Made by a program: the position numbers and the translations under genes. A DNA stretch of 64,000 nt from Pseudoalteromonas luteoviolacea NCIMB 1942 (lineage in GTDB: Bacteria > Pseudomonadota > Gammaproteobacteria > Enterobacterales > Alteromonadaceae): NCBI RefSeq assembly GCF_001625595.1, contig NZ_AUXT01000217.1:1-64000 (forward strand), written 5' to 3'. The notes beneath the pieces were generated by a model. That model ran no database searches and was not told the DNA's origin. It saw only the letters and a program-made list of their open reading frames with translations. Below, piece by piece: positions 25,742 through 34,484 of this stretch (position 1 is the stretch's first letter; the number at the start of each line of letters is the position of its first letter).

Positions 25742-26627
25742 GAGTGAGTGTATCGAGCGCACCATCAAAAGTGTGTTGGAACAGAGTTACCCAGCGGATG
25801 AAATTGTCATTGTAGATGACGGTTCCACAGATGATAGCGTGGCTAAAGTGGAAGCTTTAAATGTGCCAAATCTAAAGCTTATTCACCAAGAAAACCAAGG
25901 TGTTTCAGCTGCTAGAAATACAGGGGCTCAGCATTGCAGTAATGAATATATGGCGTTTTTAGATGCCGATGATACGTGGACCCCGTTTTTTTTATCGCGA
26001 ATTGTTGAGTTGATCGGCCGTTTTCCTAATATGGGGCTTTATGCAACGCGTTACCAAAAGGTACATGGCGACAATGAGTTTCAAGATGCCAAAATTGCTC
26101 TAACCAAATGGGATGCCTGTGGATATGAAATGGATAACTATTTTGCTGTTGCTGCCAGTGGCGATTTACCATTTACTATGTCAAGTATTGTCGTAAGTAA
26201 GCCTGTTTTTCATGAATTAGGTGGATTTCCTCGCGGTGAGTGGATGGGGGAAGATCAGAGCTTCTACATTAACTTCGCAATGTATTCTCGTATTGCATAT
26301 ACACCTGTTATTGAGAGCTTTTATTATCAGGGGACGCAAAATAGCGCGTGTGACAAGTCGCCACCACAGCAATTGTGTCCTTTCGCAGAGCGGCTTTTAA
26401 CGGATATCAAAGAGGACCGAGTAGCAGAAAAGATGAAGCCAATGGTGTTAAAATATGTAGGTGCACATATATGTGATTTGGCTAAACGTCACATCCAGCA
26501 TCGCTCACTAGAATATGCCGCGCAATTGCTGACTCATCCGGCATCGCGTAAAAAACCAGTGCATTGGAGCTACTACAAGTTTATTGCACTTCCTCTTGCT
26601 TATATAACCAAACTTAAAGGGGCTTAA
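25698..26627 (+). CDS. Family 2 glycosyltransferase
   Basis: About 309 residues. KFSVVIPLYNKSECIERTIK, IVDDGSTDDSV and AFLDADDTWTPFF are the GT2 nucleotide and metal motifs. Start: GGAG at 25686-25689 is 8 bases before ATG 25698 but only 2 before ATG 25692, so 25698 is preferred. The gene overlaps the end of the pyruvyl transferase gene by 44 bp, implying translational coupling. It is the last gene of the EPS locus; lpxH reads towards it. Confidence 0.9.
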   Translation: MNSIKFSVVIPLYNKSECIERTIKSVLEQSYPADEIVIVDDGSTDDSVAKVEALNVPNLKLIHQENQGVSAARNTGAQHCSNEYMAFLDADDTWTPFFLSRIVELIGRFPNMGLYATRYQKVHGDNEFQDAKIALTKWDACGYEMDNYFAVAASGDLPFTMSSIVVSKPVFHELGGFPRGEWMGEDQSFYINFAMYSRIAYTPVIESFYYQGTQNSACDKSPPQQLCPFAERLLTDIKEDRVAEKMKPMVLKYVGAHICDLAKRHIQHRSLEYAAQLLTHPASRKKPVHWSYYKFIALPLAYITKLKGA

Positions 26628-26652
26628 TTAATAACCCGACTGAGAGCACATG

Positions 26653-27387
26653 CTAAGAGTGGCTGTGCTCGCTGTAGCCATGTTGCTCGAGCGATTGGCC
26701 GTGTTCAGTCACCACTAAATAAGAGCTTTGGCTATACCAATCACCTAAAACAGTGCGTGTATGGTTTTCATTTTGGTGTACGTGTGGCCTGTGAGTGTGA
26801 CCATGGATCATATTTTTGACATCAAATCTATCAAACATATCTTGCACGGCGTCTGGGGTTACATCCAAAATGCTCGGCGCTTTACCCATTTGCGTAATCT
26901 TACTTTTTTCTCGCGCGTTTCTCGCGACACGGCGTCTATACCATAGAGGCATAGCAAGCATGAGTCGTGGCCACCACCAGCCTCTGCTTTTTTTACGAAA
27001 CTTCTGATATTCAATATCTTGTGTACACATCTCATCACCATGCAGTATCACGGTGGGTGTACCGTAAAGGTTAATGGCGGTCTGCTCAGGTAAAAGAGTC
27101 ATACCACACAAGTCTGCATACTGTTGGCCAATTAAAAAGTCTCTGTTGCCATGGATAAAAAATAGATCTGTCCCATTCTCACTGATTTTTTTTAGCTTTT
27201 GCGCAATGTCTAATGCCAGTGGGTCACCTTCATCATCCCCAATCCAAACTTCAAAAAAGTCACCAAGTATATATAAAGCGTCAACATCTGAATTGATACA
27301 GTTATCGAGAAACAAATAAAAGGCGTTGGTTATGTCAGGGCGATGCTCTGTTAAGTGCAGATCTGAAATAAAATAGGTTTTGCGCAT
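26653..27387 (-). CDS. lpxH: UDP-2,3-diacylglucosamine diphosphatase LpxH
   Basis: 244 residues from ATG 27387 (MRKTYFISDLHLTEHRP); an upstream in-frame ATG at 27459 lies inside ppiB and is rejected. Metallophosphoesterase metal ligands are visible: SDLHL (Asp9, His11), LGDFFEVWIGDD, GNRDF, HGDEM and HGHTHRP. It cleaves UDP-2,3-diacylglucosamine to lipid X in lipid A synthesis at the inner membrane surface. The ppiB-lpxH pairing is the usual gammaproteobacterial arrangement. Confidence 0.96.
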   Translation of the reverse strand: MRKTYFISDLHLTEHRPDITNAFYLFLDNCINSDVDALYILGDFFEVWIGDDEGDPLALDIAQKLKKISENGTDLFFIHGNRDFLIGQQYADLCGMTLLPEQTAINLYGTPTVILHGDEMCTQDIEYQKFRKKSRGWWWPRLMLAMPLWYRRRVARNAREKSKITQMGKAPSILDVTPDAVQDMFDRFDVKNMIHGHTHRPHVHQNENHTRTVLGDWYSQSSYLVVTEHGQSLEQHGYSEHSHS

Positions 27388-27439
27388 GGGGTCTCTTGTC
27401 GGAAAAAGAGCGCCGTAGCGCTCATACTTAATCCTTGGA

Positions 27440-27934
27440 TTAATCTGTGATAACAGCACTCTCGATGATTACATCGTCTAGAGGTACATCTTGGTGGAAG
27501 CCAGATGAACCTGTTGCAATACCTTTGATCTTGTTAACAACGTCCATGCCTTCAACAACTTCAGCAAACACACAGTATCCCCAACCCTGCGAAGTTTCGC
27601 TAGAGAAGTTAAGGAAGTCATTATCGTTTACGTTAATGAAGAATTGCGCTGTAGCAGAATGAGGATCTGGAGTACGTGCCATAGCCAATGTGCCAACTTT
27701 GTTTGCAAGACCGTTGTTTGCTTCGTTTTGAATTGGTGCATCAACTTCTTTTTGATCCATACCCGGCTCAAAACCGCCGCCTTGAATCATAAAACCATCA
27801 ATTACGCGGTGAAAAATAGTGCCAGTGTAGAAACCATTTTCAACATATTTCTTAAAGTTTGCGACAGTTGCTGGCGCTTCTTTTTCAAATAATGCGATTT
27901 TGATTTCGCCGAAGTTTGTTTGCAAAACAACCAT
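27440..27934 (-). CDS. ppiB: Cytoplasmic peptidyl-prolyl cis-trans isomerase B (cyclophilin)
   Basis: 164 residues, no signal peptide. The cyclophilin active-site segments FHRVIDGFMIQGG, TPDPHSATAQFFINV and GYCVFAEVVEGMDVV are intact. It catalyses prolyl isomerisation in protein folding. It is co-directional with lpxH, 52 bp downstream, and divergent from cysS. Confidence 0.96.
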   Translation of the reverse strand: MVVLQTNFGEIKIALFEKEAPATVANFKKYVENGFYTGTIFHRVIDGFMIQGGGFEPGMDQKEVDAPIQNEANNGLANKVGTLAMARTPDPHSATAQFFINVNDNDFLNFSSETSQGWGYCVFAEVVEGMDVVNKIKGIATGSSGFHQDVPLDDVIIESAVITD

Positions 27935-28139
27935 AATGGGTCCTTGAATTACAATAAAAAGATTAGAGCGTTATTTTATAGTACATCTGCTGAACTACAA
28001 AGCATTGAAATAACTTTGACCGCTTTACGGTGTAAACTTTGTTACTCAAATAGGGGGGATTACGTATTTACAGTAGAGACAAGCCTGTGCAAGTGTTATG
28101 ATGCTCTGGTTTTAAATACAACTTTAGGAAAATTACTAC

Positions 28140-29519
28140 ATGTTGCAGATATACGACACACTTACACGCCAAAAGGCCCCGTTTAAACCCCTTGTCGAAG
28201 GTAAAGTCGACATGTACGTGTGTGGTATTACAATCTATGATTTCTGCCATGTAGGTCATGCACGTACTTACGTGTCGTTTGATGTGATGAACCGTTATTT
28301 TCGTTATTTAGGTTACGACATAACTTATGTGCGAAACATCACTGATGTGGATGATAAAATTATCAAACGCGCAGCTGAAAACAATGAAGAGATCAACGAC
28401 CTAACTGTTCGCATGACTAAAGCGATGCATGAGGACTTTGACGCATTGAATATTTTGCCTGCGGATATTGAGCCAACTGTAACCGGACATATGGATGACA
28501 TCATTCAAATGATCAAACGCTTGATTGAAAAGCAACACGCTTACGTTGCCAAAAACGGCGATGTTTTATTTGATGTATCAACGTTTAAAGAGTATGGGCA
28601 GCTTTCTCAACAGGATTTAGATATGTTGCAGGCGGGTGCACGCGTTGAAGTGGCTGAAGGTAAAGATGATCCGCTGGACTTTGTACTATGGAAAAAAGCC
28701 AAGCCAGGTGAACCCTCTTGGACATCTCCTTGGGGTGAAGGTCGACCAGGTTGGCATATTGAATGTAGTGCAATGAGCTCGAAACACTTAGGTGAGTTCT
28801 TCGATATTCATGGTGGCGGCTCTGACTTACAATTCCCGCACCATGAGAATGAAATTGCACAGTCTTGTTGTGCAAACAATGGCCGCTACGTGAATACGTG
28901 GATCCATACAGGTATGGTTCAGGTAAATAAAGAGAAGATGTCTAAGTCCTTAGGCAATTTCTTTACTGTGCGCGAAGTGCTTAAGGCATTTGACCGTGAG
29001 ACGGTACGTTACTTCTTAATCAATGGTCACTATCGTAGCCAGCTAAACTACTCTCAAGAAAACTTAGAGCAGGCTCGATCTTCACTAGAGCGTATTTATA
29101 CTGCGCTGCGTGGTGTTGAGCAAGTAGAAGTTGAGTTGAAAGGCAATGCTTATGTTGAGCGTTTTGAGGCTGCAATGAATGATGATTTCAATACGCCAGA
29201 AGCACTGCCTGTTATTTTTGAACTTGCGAAAGAAGTTAACTTGTTAAAAGAGTCAGATCCAGAAGCGGCTGGTAAACATGCTTATATTCTGGTTAAGCTA
29301 GCGCAAGTCCTGGGTATTGCTCAACAGTCACCAGAGAGCTTCTTGCAAGGCGAGCAGGACGATGATGAAGTGGCTAAAATTGAAGCCCTAATTGAGCAAC
29401 GTAAAACAGCCCGTGCAAACAAAGATTGGGCAGCGGCAGATGAAGCGCGCGATGCACTTACTGCAATGGGCGTTGTGCTTGAGGATAGTGCTGGTAAAAC
29501 AACTTGGCGCAAAGCTTAA
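28140..29519 (+). CDS. cysS: Cysteinyl-tRNA synthetase
   Basis: 459 residues, class I synthetase. The HIGH-type motif HVGH is at 37-40 and the KMSKS loop is intact in VNKEKMSKSLGNF. Zinc ligands are Cys28, the Cys in GWHIECSAMSS, and the His in FPHHENE. It charges tRNA-Cys. It is divergent from ppiB with a 205-bp intergenic region, and ends at a strong hairpin terminator. Confidence 0.98.
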   Translation: MLQIYDTLTRQKAPFKPLVEGKVDMYVCGITIYDFCHVGHARTYVSFDVMNRYFRYLGYDITYVRNITDVDDKIIKRAAENNEEINDLTVRMTKAMHEDFDALNILPADIEPTVTGHMDDIIQMIKRLIEKQHAYVAKNGDVLFDVSTFKEYGQLSQQDLDMLQAGARVEVAEGKDDPLDFVLWKKAKPGEPSWTSPWGEGRPGWHIECSAMSSKHLGEFFDIHGGGSDLQFPHHENEIAQSCCANNGRYVNTWIHTGMVQVNKEKMSKSLGNFFTVREVLKAFDRETVRYFLINGHYRSQLNYSQENLEQARSSLERIYTALRGVEQVEVELKGNAYVERFEAAMNDDFNTPEALPVIFELAKEVNLLKESDPEAAGKHAYILVKLAQVLGIAQQSPESFLQGEQDDDEVAKIEALIEQRKTARANKDWAAADEARDALTAMGVVLEDSAGKTTWRKA

Positions 29520-29533
29520 GTTATTCTCGAACT

Positions 29534-29570
29534 GTAAAAAGAAGCCGTCAAGTGCTTCTTTTTACACTTT
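29534..29570 (+). terminator. Terminator after cysS
   Basis: Perfect 12-bp inverted repeat GTAAAAAGAAGC (29534-29545) / GCTTCTTTTTAC (29554-29565), 14 bases past the cysS stop. Confidence 0.8.
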
Positions 29571-29632
29571 AGCTCTTCTATTTCTTTTTATTATTTTATA
29601 CATTTGAAGCCGCTTTAGGCATCTATCTCACC

Positions 29633-29670
29633 TCTTTAAAACCCCTACCATCTTTTTAAACCCCTACCAT
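29633..29670. repeat. Two 19-bp tandem repeats in the cysS-ridA intergenic region
   Basis: Units 29633-29651 and 29652-29670 share AAACCCCTACCAT exactly and differ only in the T/A-rich first part. The intergenic stretch 29571-29888 otherwise shows nothing identifiable except the ribosome-binding site of the next gene. Confidence 0.6.
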
Positions 29671-29888
29671 AACTTAAATTGGACTCCTTACAGCAAACGC
29701 TTTAATGAGCGCAATATAGGGGGATTGGATTTCTGCAGGCTGTGACTGAACAGTGATTCAATAAAGGTCAAATATCAAAAAGCACATGAAAATTAATCAT
29801 GTTTAGTCGCCGTCTTAAGAACGTAATTTGGTTTTTTATTGAACAATGGTATTTTGGAAATTGAAAGCTTTCTAATCAAGGAATCGTT

Positions 29889-30356
29889 ATGAAAAAAAGC
29901 GCAATCGCACTTATTGTGCTACCCCTCTTTACAGGTGTCTCATTTGCAGAGCCCAAAAGCCAACCCAAAATAGAGTACCTTAATTCATATGCGGTATTGC
30001 CAGCAGGCCATAATTTACCCTTCTCAGAGGCTGTCAAAGTGAACGATAAGGTTTACCTTTCTGGTCAAATAGGGATTCTGCCTGGCACAACTAAGCTAGT
30101 AAAAGGTGGGATCGCTGCAGAAAGTATGCAAACCATGGAGAATATAAAAGCTAGCTTAGGAGCGCACGGCCTTGCAATGAAAGATATCTTTAAATGCACC
30201 ATTATGCTTGCAGATATCAAGGAGTGGCCGGAATTTAACCAAGTGTATATCAAATACTTTAGCCGCCCTTACCCTGCTAGAAGTGCATTTTCTACTAATG
30301 GATTAGCGTTAGGTGCGCGTGTTGAAATCGAGTGTACAGCGGTTGTACCTAAGTAA
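29889..30356 (+). CDS. Periplasmic RidA/YjgF-family protein
   Basis: 155 residues. An N-terminal signal peptide (KKSAIALIVLPLFTGVSFA, cleavage after Ala20) precedes a complete RidA fold: SEAVKVNDKVYLSGQIGILP, ENIKASLGAHGLAMKDIFKCT, YPARSAF and VEIECTAVV. The imine-deaminating Arg (Arg131) and the C-terminal Glu (about 148) are present. Cytosolic RidA hydrolyses reactive enamine/imine intermediates. Export to the periplasm suggests a different substrate. An AAGGA site precedes the ATG. It appears to be a single-gene unit. Confidence 0.88.
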   Translation: MKKSAIALIVLPLFTGVSFAEPKSQPKIEYLNSYAVLPAGHNLPFSEAVKVNDKVYLSGQIGILPGTTKLVKGGIAAESMQTMENIKASLGAHGLAMKDIFKCTIMLADIKEWPEFNQVYIKYFSRPYPARSAFSTNGLALGARVEIECTAVVPK

Positions 30357-30379
30357 GCTAAGAATAGTGAGCATTATTC

Positions 30380-30388
30380 AAAGGAGGT
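30380..30388 (+). promoter_or_regulatory. Orphan Shine-Dalgarno-like sequence
   Basis: AAAGGAGGT is a near-perfect anti-SD complement but has no ATG, GTG or TTG at a usable distance; a GTG overlaps it. A 25-codon open frame follows and ends at TAA near 30470. It could be a lost leader peptide, a ribosome standby site, or chance. Confidence 0.3.
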
Positions 30389-30525
30389 GTTTATATTAAA
30401 TCTGTGTAGGACGAGGGCGGTATTGAATATAGTAAGGCGTGATGGAGGTACAGGCATACTGATTGCTTAACATATAAAGATGTCATTGCGCGGCAATGAT
30501 GTGCCCATTTAAAAAGGAGTGTAAA

Positions 30526-30936
30526 ATGCTATTACATAAAACCAGCGCTACCCCTCAGTCCGCATACCCATTATCGCGCTCTGGCGCCGCTAAAGCTCAA
30601 AGTGGTGAAGCTTTTGCAAATGAATTAGACAACCAGAGTTCTGTCTCACAATTGTCGCAGTCTTTAAGGCAAAAGGATTTATCAACATCCAACCTTAATC
30701 AGAGCTTTTTATCTCAGGTACAACAAACTTTGATGTTTAATCGTCTTGGCGTAAACGAGGACAAAGTGAAAGAGATCAAGGCCAAGATGGATGAGCTATT
30801 AAGTCGGCTGGAGAATGGTGAAATTAGTAAAGAGGATTTTGACAAACAAATGGAAATGTTGGAGTCAATGATGGCGAAAGAGTTAAAATCAGCAGACGAA
30901 ACTGAAAAACAGAGCAATAAATTGGAGCACTATTAA
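30526..30936 (+). CDS. Conserved-looking hypothetical protein, small and hydrophilic
   Basis: 136 residues from ATG 30526, chosen because AAGGAG lies 6 bases upstream; an ATG at 30496 lacks such a site. The first half is Ser/Gln-rich and probably disordered. The second half (about 75-130) is a charged helical region (NEDKVKEIKAKMDELLSRLENGEISKED), likely coiled coil. No signal peptide, membrane span or recognised domain. It is convergent with folD. Confidence 0.7.
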   Translation: MLLHKTSATPQSAYPLSRSGAAKAQSGEAFANELDNQSSVSQLSQSLRQKDLSTSNLNQSFLSQVQQTLMFNRLGVNEDKVKEIKAKMDELLSRLENGEISKEDFDKQMEMLESMMAKELKSADETEKQSNKLEHY

Positions 30937-30944
30937 AGTGCTCC
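30924..30944. terminator. Hairpin between the hypothetical gene and folD
   Basis: GGAGCAC / GTGCTCC with a 7-base loop that contains the stop codon of the upstream gene. The U-tract is poor; it may serve both convergent genes. Confidence 0.45.
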
Positions 30945-30954
30945 TTGTACTTTA

Positions 30955-31809
30955 CTAGTTTTTGCTATTTTCACAAGCTTCTAGTGTGTTCTCAATTAAG
31001 CTGGCAACGGTCATAGGGCCAACGCCTCCAGGTACAGGTGTGATGAAGCTCGCATTTTGCTCTGCTTTATCATATTGCACATCACCCACAAGCTTACCAG
31101 ATTCCAATCTGTTAATACCCACATCGATAACGATTGCGCCTTCTTTAATCCAGTCACCTGGAATAAACTCAGGTTTACCGACAGCGACAACTAGCAAATC
31201 AGCGCGGCGAATATGGGCTTCTAAATCTTGAGTGAACTTGTGACATACTGTTGTCGTGCAACCAGCAAGTAGTAACTCTAACGACATCGGTCTGCCGACA
31301 ATGTTAGAGGCACCCACAACGACGGCATGCATGCCTTTATATCGAACACCTGTGGAGTCGAGTAGGGTGATAATGCCCTTTGGTGTACAAGGTCTTAAAG
31401 CCGGCATTCGCTGAGCAAGTCTACCAACATTATAAGGATGGAATCCATCAACGTCCTTACTTGGGTGAATACGCTCTAGAATTTTCTCGGCATCCAAACC
31501 CTCTGGTAAAGGGAGCTGTACAAGGATACCATCAACTTCTGGGTCAACATTAAGGTTGTCTACCAGTTCGAGTAACTGTTCTTCACTCGTATCATTGGGT
31601 AAATCGTATGACTTAGAAACAAAGCCTACTTCTTCACAGGCTTTACGCTTTGAGCCAACATAAACTTGACTGGCAGGATCTTGCCCGACAAGTACCACAG
31701 CCAGTCCTGGGGCCCTTAGTCCTTCAACTACTCGCTGCTCTACACGTTTTGCGACTGCACTGCGAACCTGTTTCGCAATTGCTTTGCCATCTATGATGTT
31801 TGCCGTCAT
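30955..31809 (-). CDS. folD: Methylenetetrahydrofolate dehydrogenase/cyclohydrolase FolD
   Basis: 284 residues. Substrate and NADP-binding signatures are clear: VGQDPASQVYVGSKRKACEEVGF (with the Lys of the YxxxK motif), DGILVQLPLPEGLD, GASNIVGRPMSLELLLAGCTTTVCH and TPVPGGVGPMTVASLI. It interconverts 5,10-methylene- and 10-formyl-tetrahydrofolate, feeding purine and formyl-Met synthesis. It is a lone gene. Confidence 0.97.
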   Translation of the reverse strand: MTANIIDGKAIAKQVRSAVAKRVEQRVVEGLRAPGLAVVLVGQDPASQVYVGSKRKACEEVGFVSKSYDLPNDTSEEQLLELVDNLNVDPEVDGILVQLPLPEGLDAEKILERIHPSKDVDGFHPYNVGRLAQRMPALRPCTPKGIITLLDSTGVRYKGMHAVVVGASNIVGRPMSLELLLAGCTTTVCHKFTQDLEAHIRRADLLVVAVGKPEFIPGDWIKEGAIVIDVGINRLESGKLVGDVQYDKAEQNASFITPVPGGVGPMTVASLIENTLEACENSKN

Positions 31810-32109
31810 GGGTGACCTTTATATATAAGGGTTAGTTACTTGAACGATTATAGAGTTAAAAAGGGGTCACTCTACTTAAATATGGCAGTATGTATTCCCC
31901 CACAATAAAAATAAGATATGTGTAAGGATTACAACTGTACTGCCTGTATTTTCGCAAAATTGAACTGATTAGCCAAGCTAGATCCTACGATAAACATAGA
32001 ACAGAGTTGAGAGACAAAGATTAAGTTGAGTGAAATTTGATTGTTTCAGCTGATTTTTAACCCTTTTGTGGTAAAAATAAGCAGTTGGAATAATTTTTAA
32101 AAAAAATGT
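31810..32109. other. Intergenic region folD to tRNA cluster
   Basis: About 300 bp of AT-rich DNA between the folD start and the tRNA promoter. No coding frame or repeat is convincing. The last 60 bp are A/T tracts, which may act as an upstream activating element for the tRNA promoter. Confidence 0.5.
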
Positions 32110-32151
32110 TTGACCTCAACAACTCAAATCTCTAATATGCACCCCGTTGCC
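32110..32151 (+). promoter_or_regulatory. Stable-RNA promoter of the tRNA cluster
   Basis: -35 TTGACC (32110-32115), 17-bp spacer, -10 TAATAT (32133-32138), then a GC-rich discriminator (GCACCCCG). A GC-rich discriminator is the feature of stringently controlled stable-RNA promoters. The first tRNA starts 58 bp further on. Confidence 0.8.
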
Positions 32152-32195
32152 AACGAGGGGTGTTAAATAAAAACATTCTGAGAAAGTAACAAAAT

Positions 32196-32272
32196 CGGCG
32201 ATTAGCGCAGCTTGGTAGCGCACTTGGTTTGGGTCCAAGGGGTCGCAGGTTCAAATCCTGCATCGCCGACCA
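32196..32272 (+). tRNA. tRNA-Pro (UGG), copy 1
   Basis: 77 nt with encoded CCA. The anticodon loop TTTGGGT gives anticodon TGG. Acceptor CGGCGAT pairs with ATCGCCG and the T-arm is GGTTCAAATCC. First gene of a five-tRNA transcript. It is identical to the copies at 32519 and 32615. Confidence 0.97.
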
Positions 32273-32321
32273 CTTCTTCCTTGAAGATGTGGGTGGATAG
32301 CACACAAGTGTTGTTTGTGTT

Positions 32322-32398
<77 letters not shown>

Positions 32399-32421
32399 TT
32401 TAAATTAAGTCCACATGTAGT

Positions 32422-32498
32422 GGCGGCTGTAGCTCAGTTGGTAGAGCCCTGGATTGTGATTCCGGTTGTCGTGGGTTCGAGCCCCATCAGTCGCCCCA
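32422..32498 (+). tRNA. tRNA-His (GUG)
   Basis: Anticodon loop TTGTGAT (anticodon GTG). The genomically encoded extra 5' G (32422) pairs with discriminator C (32495), the identity element for HisRS. CCA is encoded. Confidence 0.96.
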
Positions 32499-32518
32499 TC
32501 TACACTCAAAAAATGTTT

Positions 32519-32595
32519 CGGCGATTAGCGCAGCTTGGTAGCGCACTTGGTTTGGGTCCAAGGGGTCGCAGGTTCAAATCCTGCATCGCCGACCA
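32519..32595 (+). tRNA. tRNA-Pro (UGG), copy 2
   Basis: 77 nt, identical to copies 1 and 3; anticodon TGG, encoded CCA. It is separated from copy 3 by 19 bp. Confidence 0.97.
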
Positions 32596-32614
32596 CTTTC
32601 AAAAAATATATTAT

Positions 32615-32691
32615 CGGCGATTAGCGCAGCTTGGTAGCGCACTTGGTTTGGGTCCAAGGGGTCGCAGGTTCAAATCCTGCATCGCCGACCA
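32615..32691 (+). tRNA. tRNA-Pro (UGG), copy 3
   Basis: 77 nt, identical to copies 1 and 2; last tRNA of the cluster. An AT-rich stretch without a clear hairpin follows. Confidence 0.97.
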
Positions 32692-32812
32692 TCTCCTCAC
32701 TCAAATTTTTCTCTATTTTTTCCTAAAATATATTATTTTTCCTTAATTATATCATTGTTACCTTATATCTTATTTATTTCAGCGGATTGCTCGACTCTAC
32801 AGTTTTATAGGT

Positions 32813-32983
32813 TATAATGCCGCGTCTAATGTTTAACATAGTGCCCTGATGGGGCAGGCAGCAAGTCTGGCATGTAATTGGTAGGTCATAAGCGCTTTTC
32901 GCTTGAATTCTAATTGCACTTCAGTGTCGACTTGTTTGTGAAGGAAGGCGCGTTGTCGCCAAAAATGAAAATTGAGGTATATC
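32813..32983 (+). promoter_or_regulatory. Promoter -10 and long leader of tig
   Basis: A consensus -10 TATAAT (32813-32818) lies about 160 bp before the tig start; the -35 is unclear. The leader holds small hairpins (TGCCC-TGAT-GGGGCA near 32841; AAGCG-CTTTT-CGCTT near 32890). No known riboswitch class is recognised. Confidence 0.5.
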
Positions 32984-34291
32984 ATGCAAGTTTCTGTTGA
33001 GACGACTCAAGGCCTTGAGCGCCGTCTGACTATCACCGTTCCTGCAGAGAACGTTGAGACTGAAGTTAAAAAACGCTTACAACAACTGTCTAAAACCCAG
33101 CGTATTGACGGTTTCCGTCCTGGTAAAGTACCTGTTTCTGTAATCAACAAGCGCTACGGTTCAGCAGTTCGTCAAGAAGTTGCTGGCGACTTAATGCAGC
33201 GCAACTACATCGAAGCAATCGTTTCAGAAAAGATCAACCCTGCTGGTGCTCCTAGCTTTGCTCCTAAGTCTTTAGAAGCTGGTAAAGATCTTGAGTTTGA
33301 AGCAACTTTTGAAGTTTACCCAGAAGTTGAAATCAAAGACCTAGATAAAGTTGCTGTTGAAAAGCCAGTAGTAGATGTTACTGCTGACGACCTAGCTAAC
33401 ATGCTAGAGACTCTTCGCAAGCAGCACGCTACTTGGACTGAAGTTGAAGCAGCAGCTGGTGAGCAAGATCGTGTAACTATCGACTTCTTAGGTACTGTTG
33501 AAGGCGAAGAGTTTGAAGGCGGTAAAGCTGAAGACTTCCCTCTAGAGCTAGGTCAAGGTCGTATGATCCCTGGTTTCGAAGACGGTATTGTTGGTAAGAA
33601 AGCGGGTGACGAAGTTGTTGCTGACGTAACTTTCCCTGAAGAGTACCACGCAGAGAACCTTAAAGGTAAGCCTGCACAATTCACTATCACAGTGAAGAAA
33701 GTTGAAGTTCAAGAACTTCCAGAGCTTAACGACGAGTTTGCAACTAAGTTCGGTGTAGCTGAAGGCGGTGTTGATGCTCTTAAAGAGGAAGTTAAAAGGA
33801 ATATGACGCGTGAGCTTGACCAAGCTGTTAAAGCAAAGGTTAAAGAGCAGGCTATCCAAGGTTTACTTGAAACTAACGAAGTTGAAGTACCTAAAGCACT
33901 TATCGATCAAGAAATTGATGCGCTTCGTCAGCAAGCTGCACAGCGTTTCGGCGGTGATGCGAAGAACATGCCTGAACTTCCAGCTGAGCTATTCCACGAG
34001 CAAGCTGTAACTCGCGTTAAGACTGGTCTTCTTCTTGGTGAAGTGATCAAAGCGAACGACATCGCAGTTGATGATGCAAAAGTTGAAGCTCTAATTGAAA
34101 CTGTTGCTTCAGCTTATGAAGATCCTTCAGAAGTAGTTAACTACTACAAAGAAAATGATCAATTAATGCAGCAAATGCGTAATGTAGCAATGGAAGAGCA
34201 AGCAGTTGAAGCTGTACTTTCAAGCGCTACGGTTACTGATGTTGAAAAGTCTTTTGACGACATCATGAACCCACAACAAGCTGCAGAGTAA
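32984..34291 (+). CDS. tig: Trigger factor
   Basis: 435 residues from ATG 32984 (MQVSVETTQGLERRLTI), preceded by GAGG; four further codons upstream are not family-like. The ribosome-binding tail signature GFRPGKVP is near residues 43-50. The FKBP-type PPIase domain (about 160-245, DRVTIDFLGTVEGEEFEGG) and the C-terminal chaperone domain are complete. It binds nascent chains at the ribosomal exit. It heads the tig-clpP-clpX-lon-hup-ppiD proteostasis block. Codon use suggests very high expression (repeated CTT/GCT/GAA/AAC choices). Confidence 0.98.
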   Translation: MQVSVETTQGLERRLTITVPAENVETEVKKRLQQLSKTQRIDGFRPGKVPVSVINKRYGSAVRQEVAGDLMQRNYIEAIVSEKINPAGAPSFAPKSLEAGKDLEFEATFEVYPEVEIKDLDKVAVEKPVVDVTADDLANMLETLRKQHATWTEVEAAAGEQDRVTIDFLGTVEGEEFEGGKAEDFPLELGQGRMIPGFEDGIVGKKAGDEVVADVTFPEEYHAENLKGKPAQFTITVKKVEVQELPELNDEFATKFGVAEGGVDALKEEVKRNMTRELDQAVKAKVKEQAIQGLLETNEVEVPKALIDQEIDALRQQAAQRFGGDAKNMPELPAELFHEQAVTRVKTGLLLGEVIKANDIAVDDAKVEALIETVASAYEDPSEVVNYYKENDQLMQQMRNVAMEEQAVEAVLSSATVTDVEKSFDDIMNPQQAAE

Positions 34292-34348
34292 GTTTCTTCC
34301 CTCGTCTATGAGGAAAGCATTGACTTACTGTTAAGCTAACGCTTAAAT

Positions 34349-34390
34349 GGCTCGTAATGCTCTGTTAATCGCAGTGCTGCGGGCCTTTTT
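34349..34390 (+). terminator. Possible terminator after tig
   Basis: GGCTCG (34349-34354) can pair with CGGGCC (34380-34385), followed by TTTTT. The long imperfect stem makes it moderately likely; an additional hairpin TTAAGC-TAAC-GCTTAA lies just upstream. Confidence 0.5.
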
Positions 34391-34484
34391 CGTTATTACG
34401 ATAAAGAACAAGTATAAAGCTAGTTCAATAATTAACGCTTGAACTGCGCAGCAAACCTGCCTCGCATACAAAGGAACCAATAAT

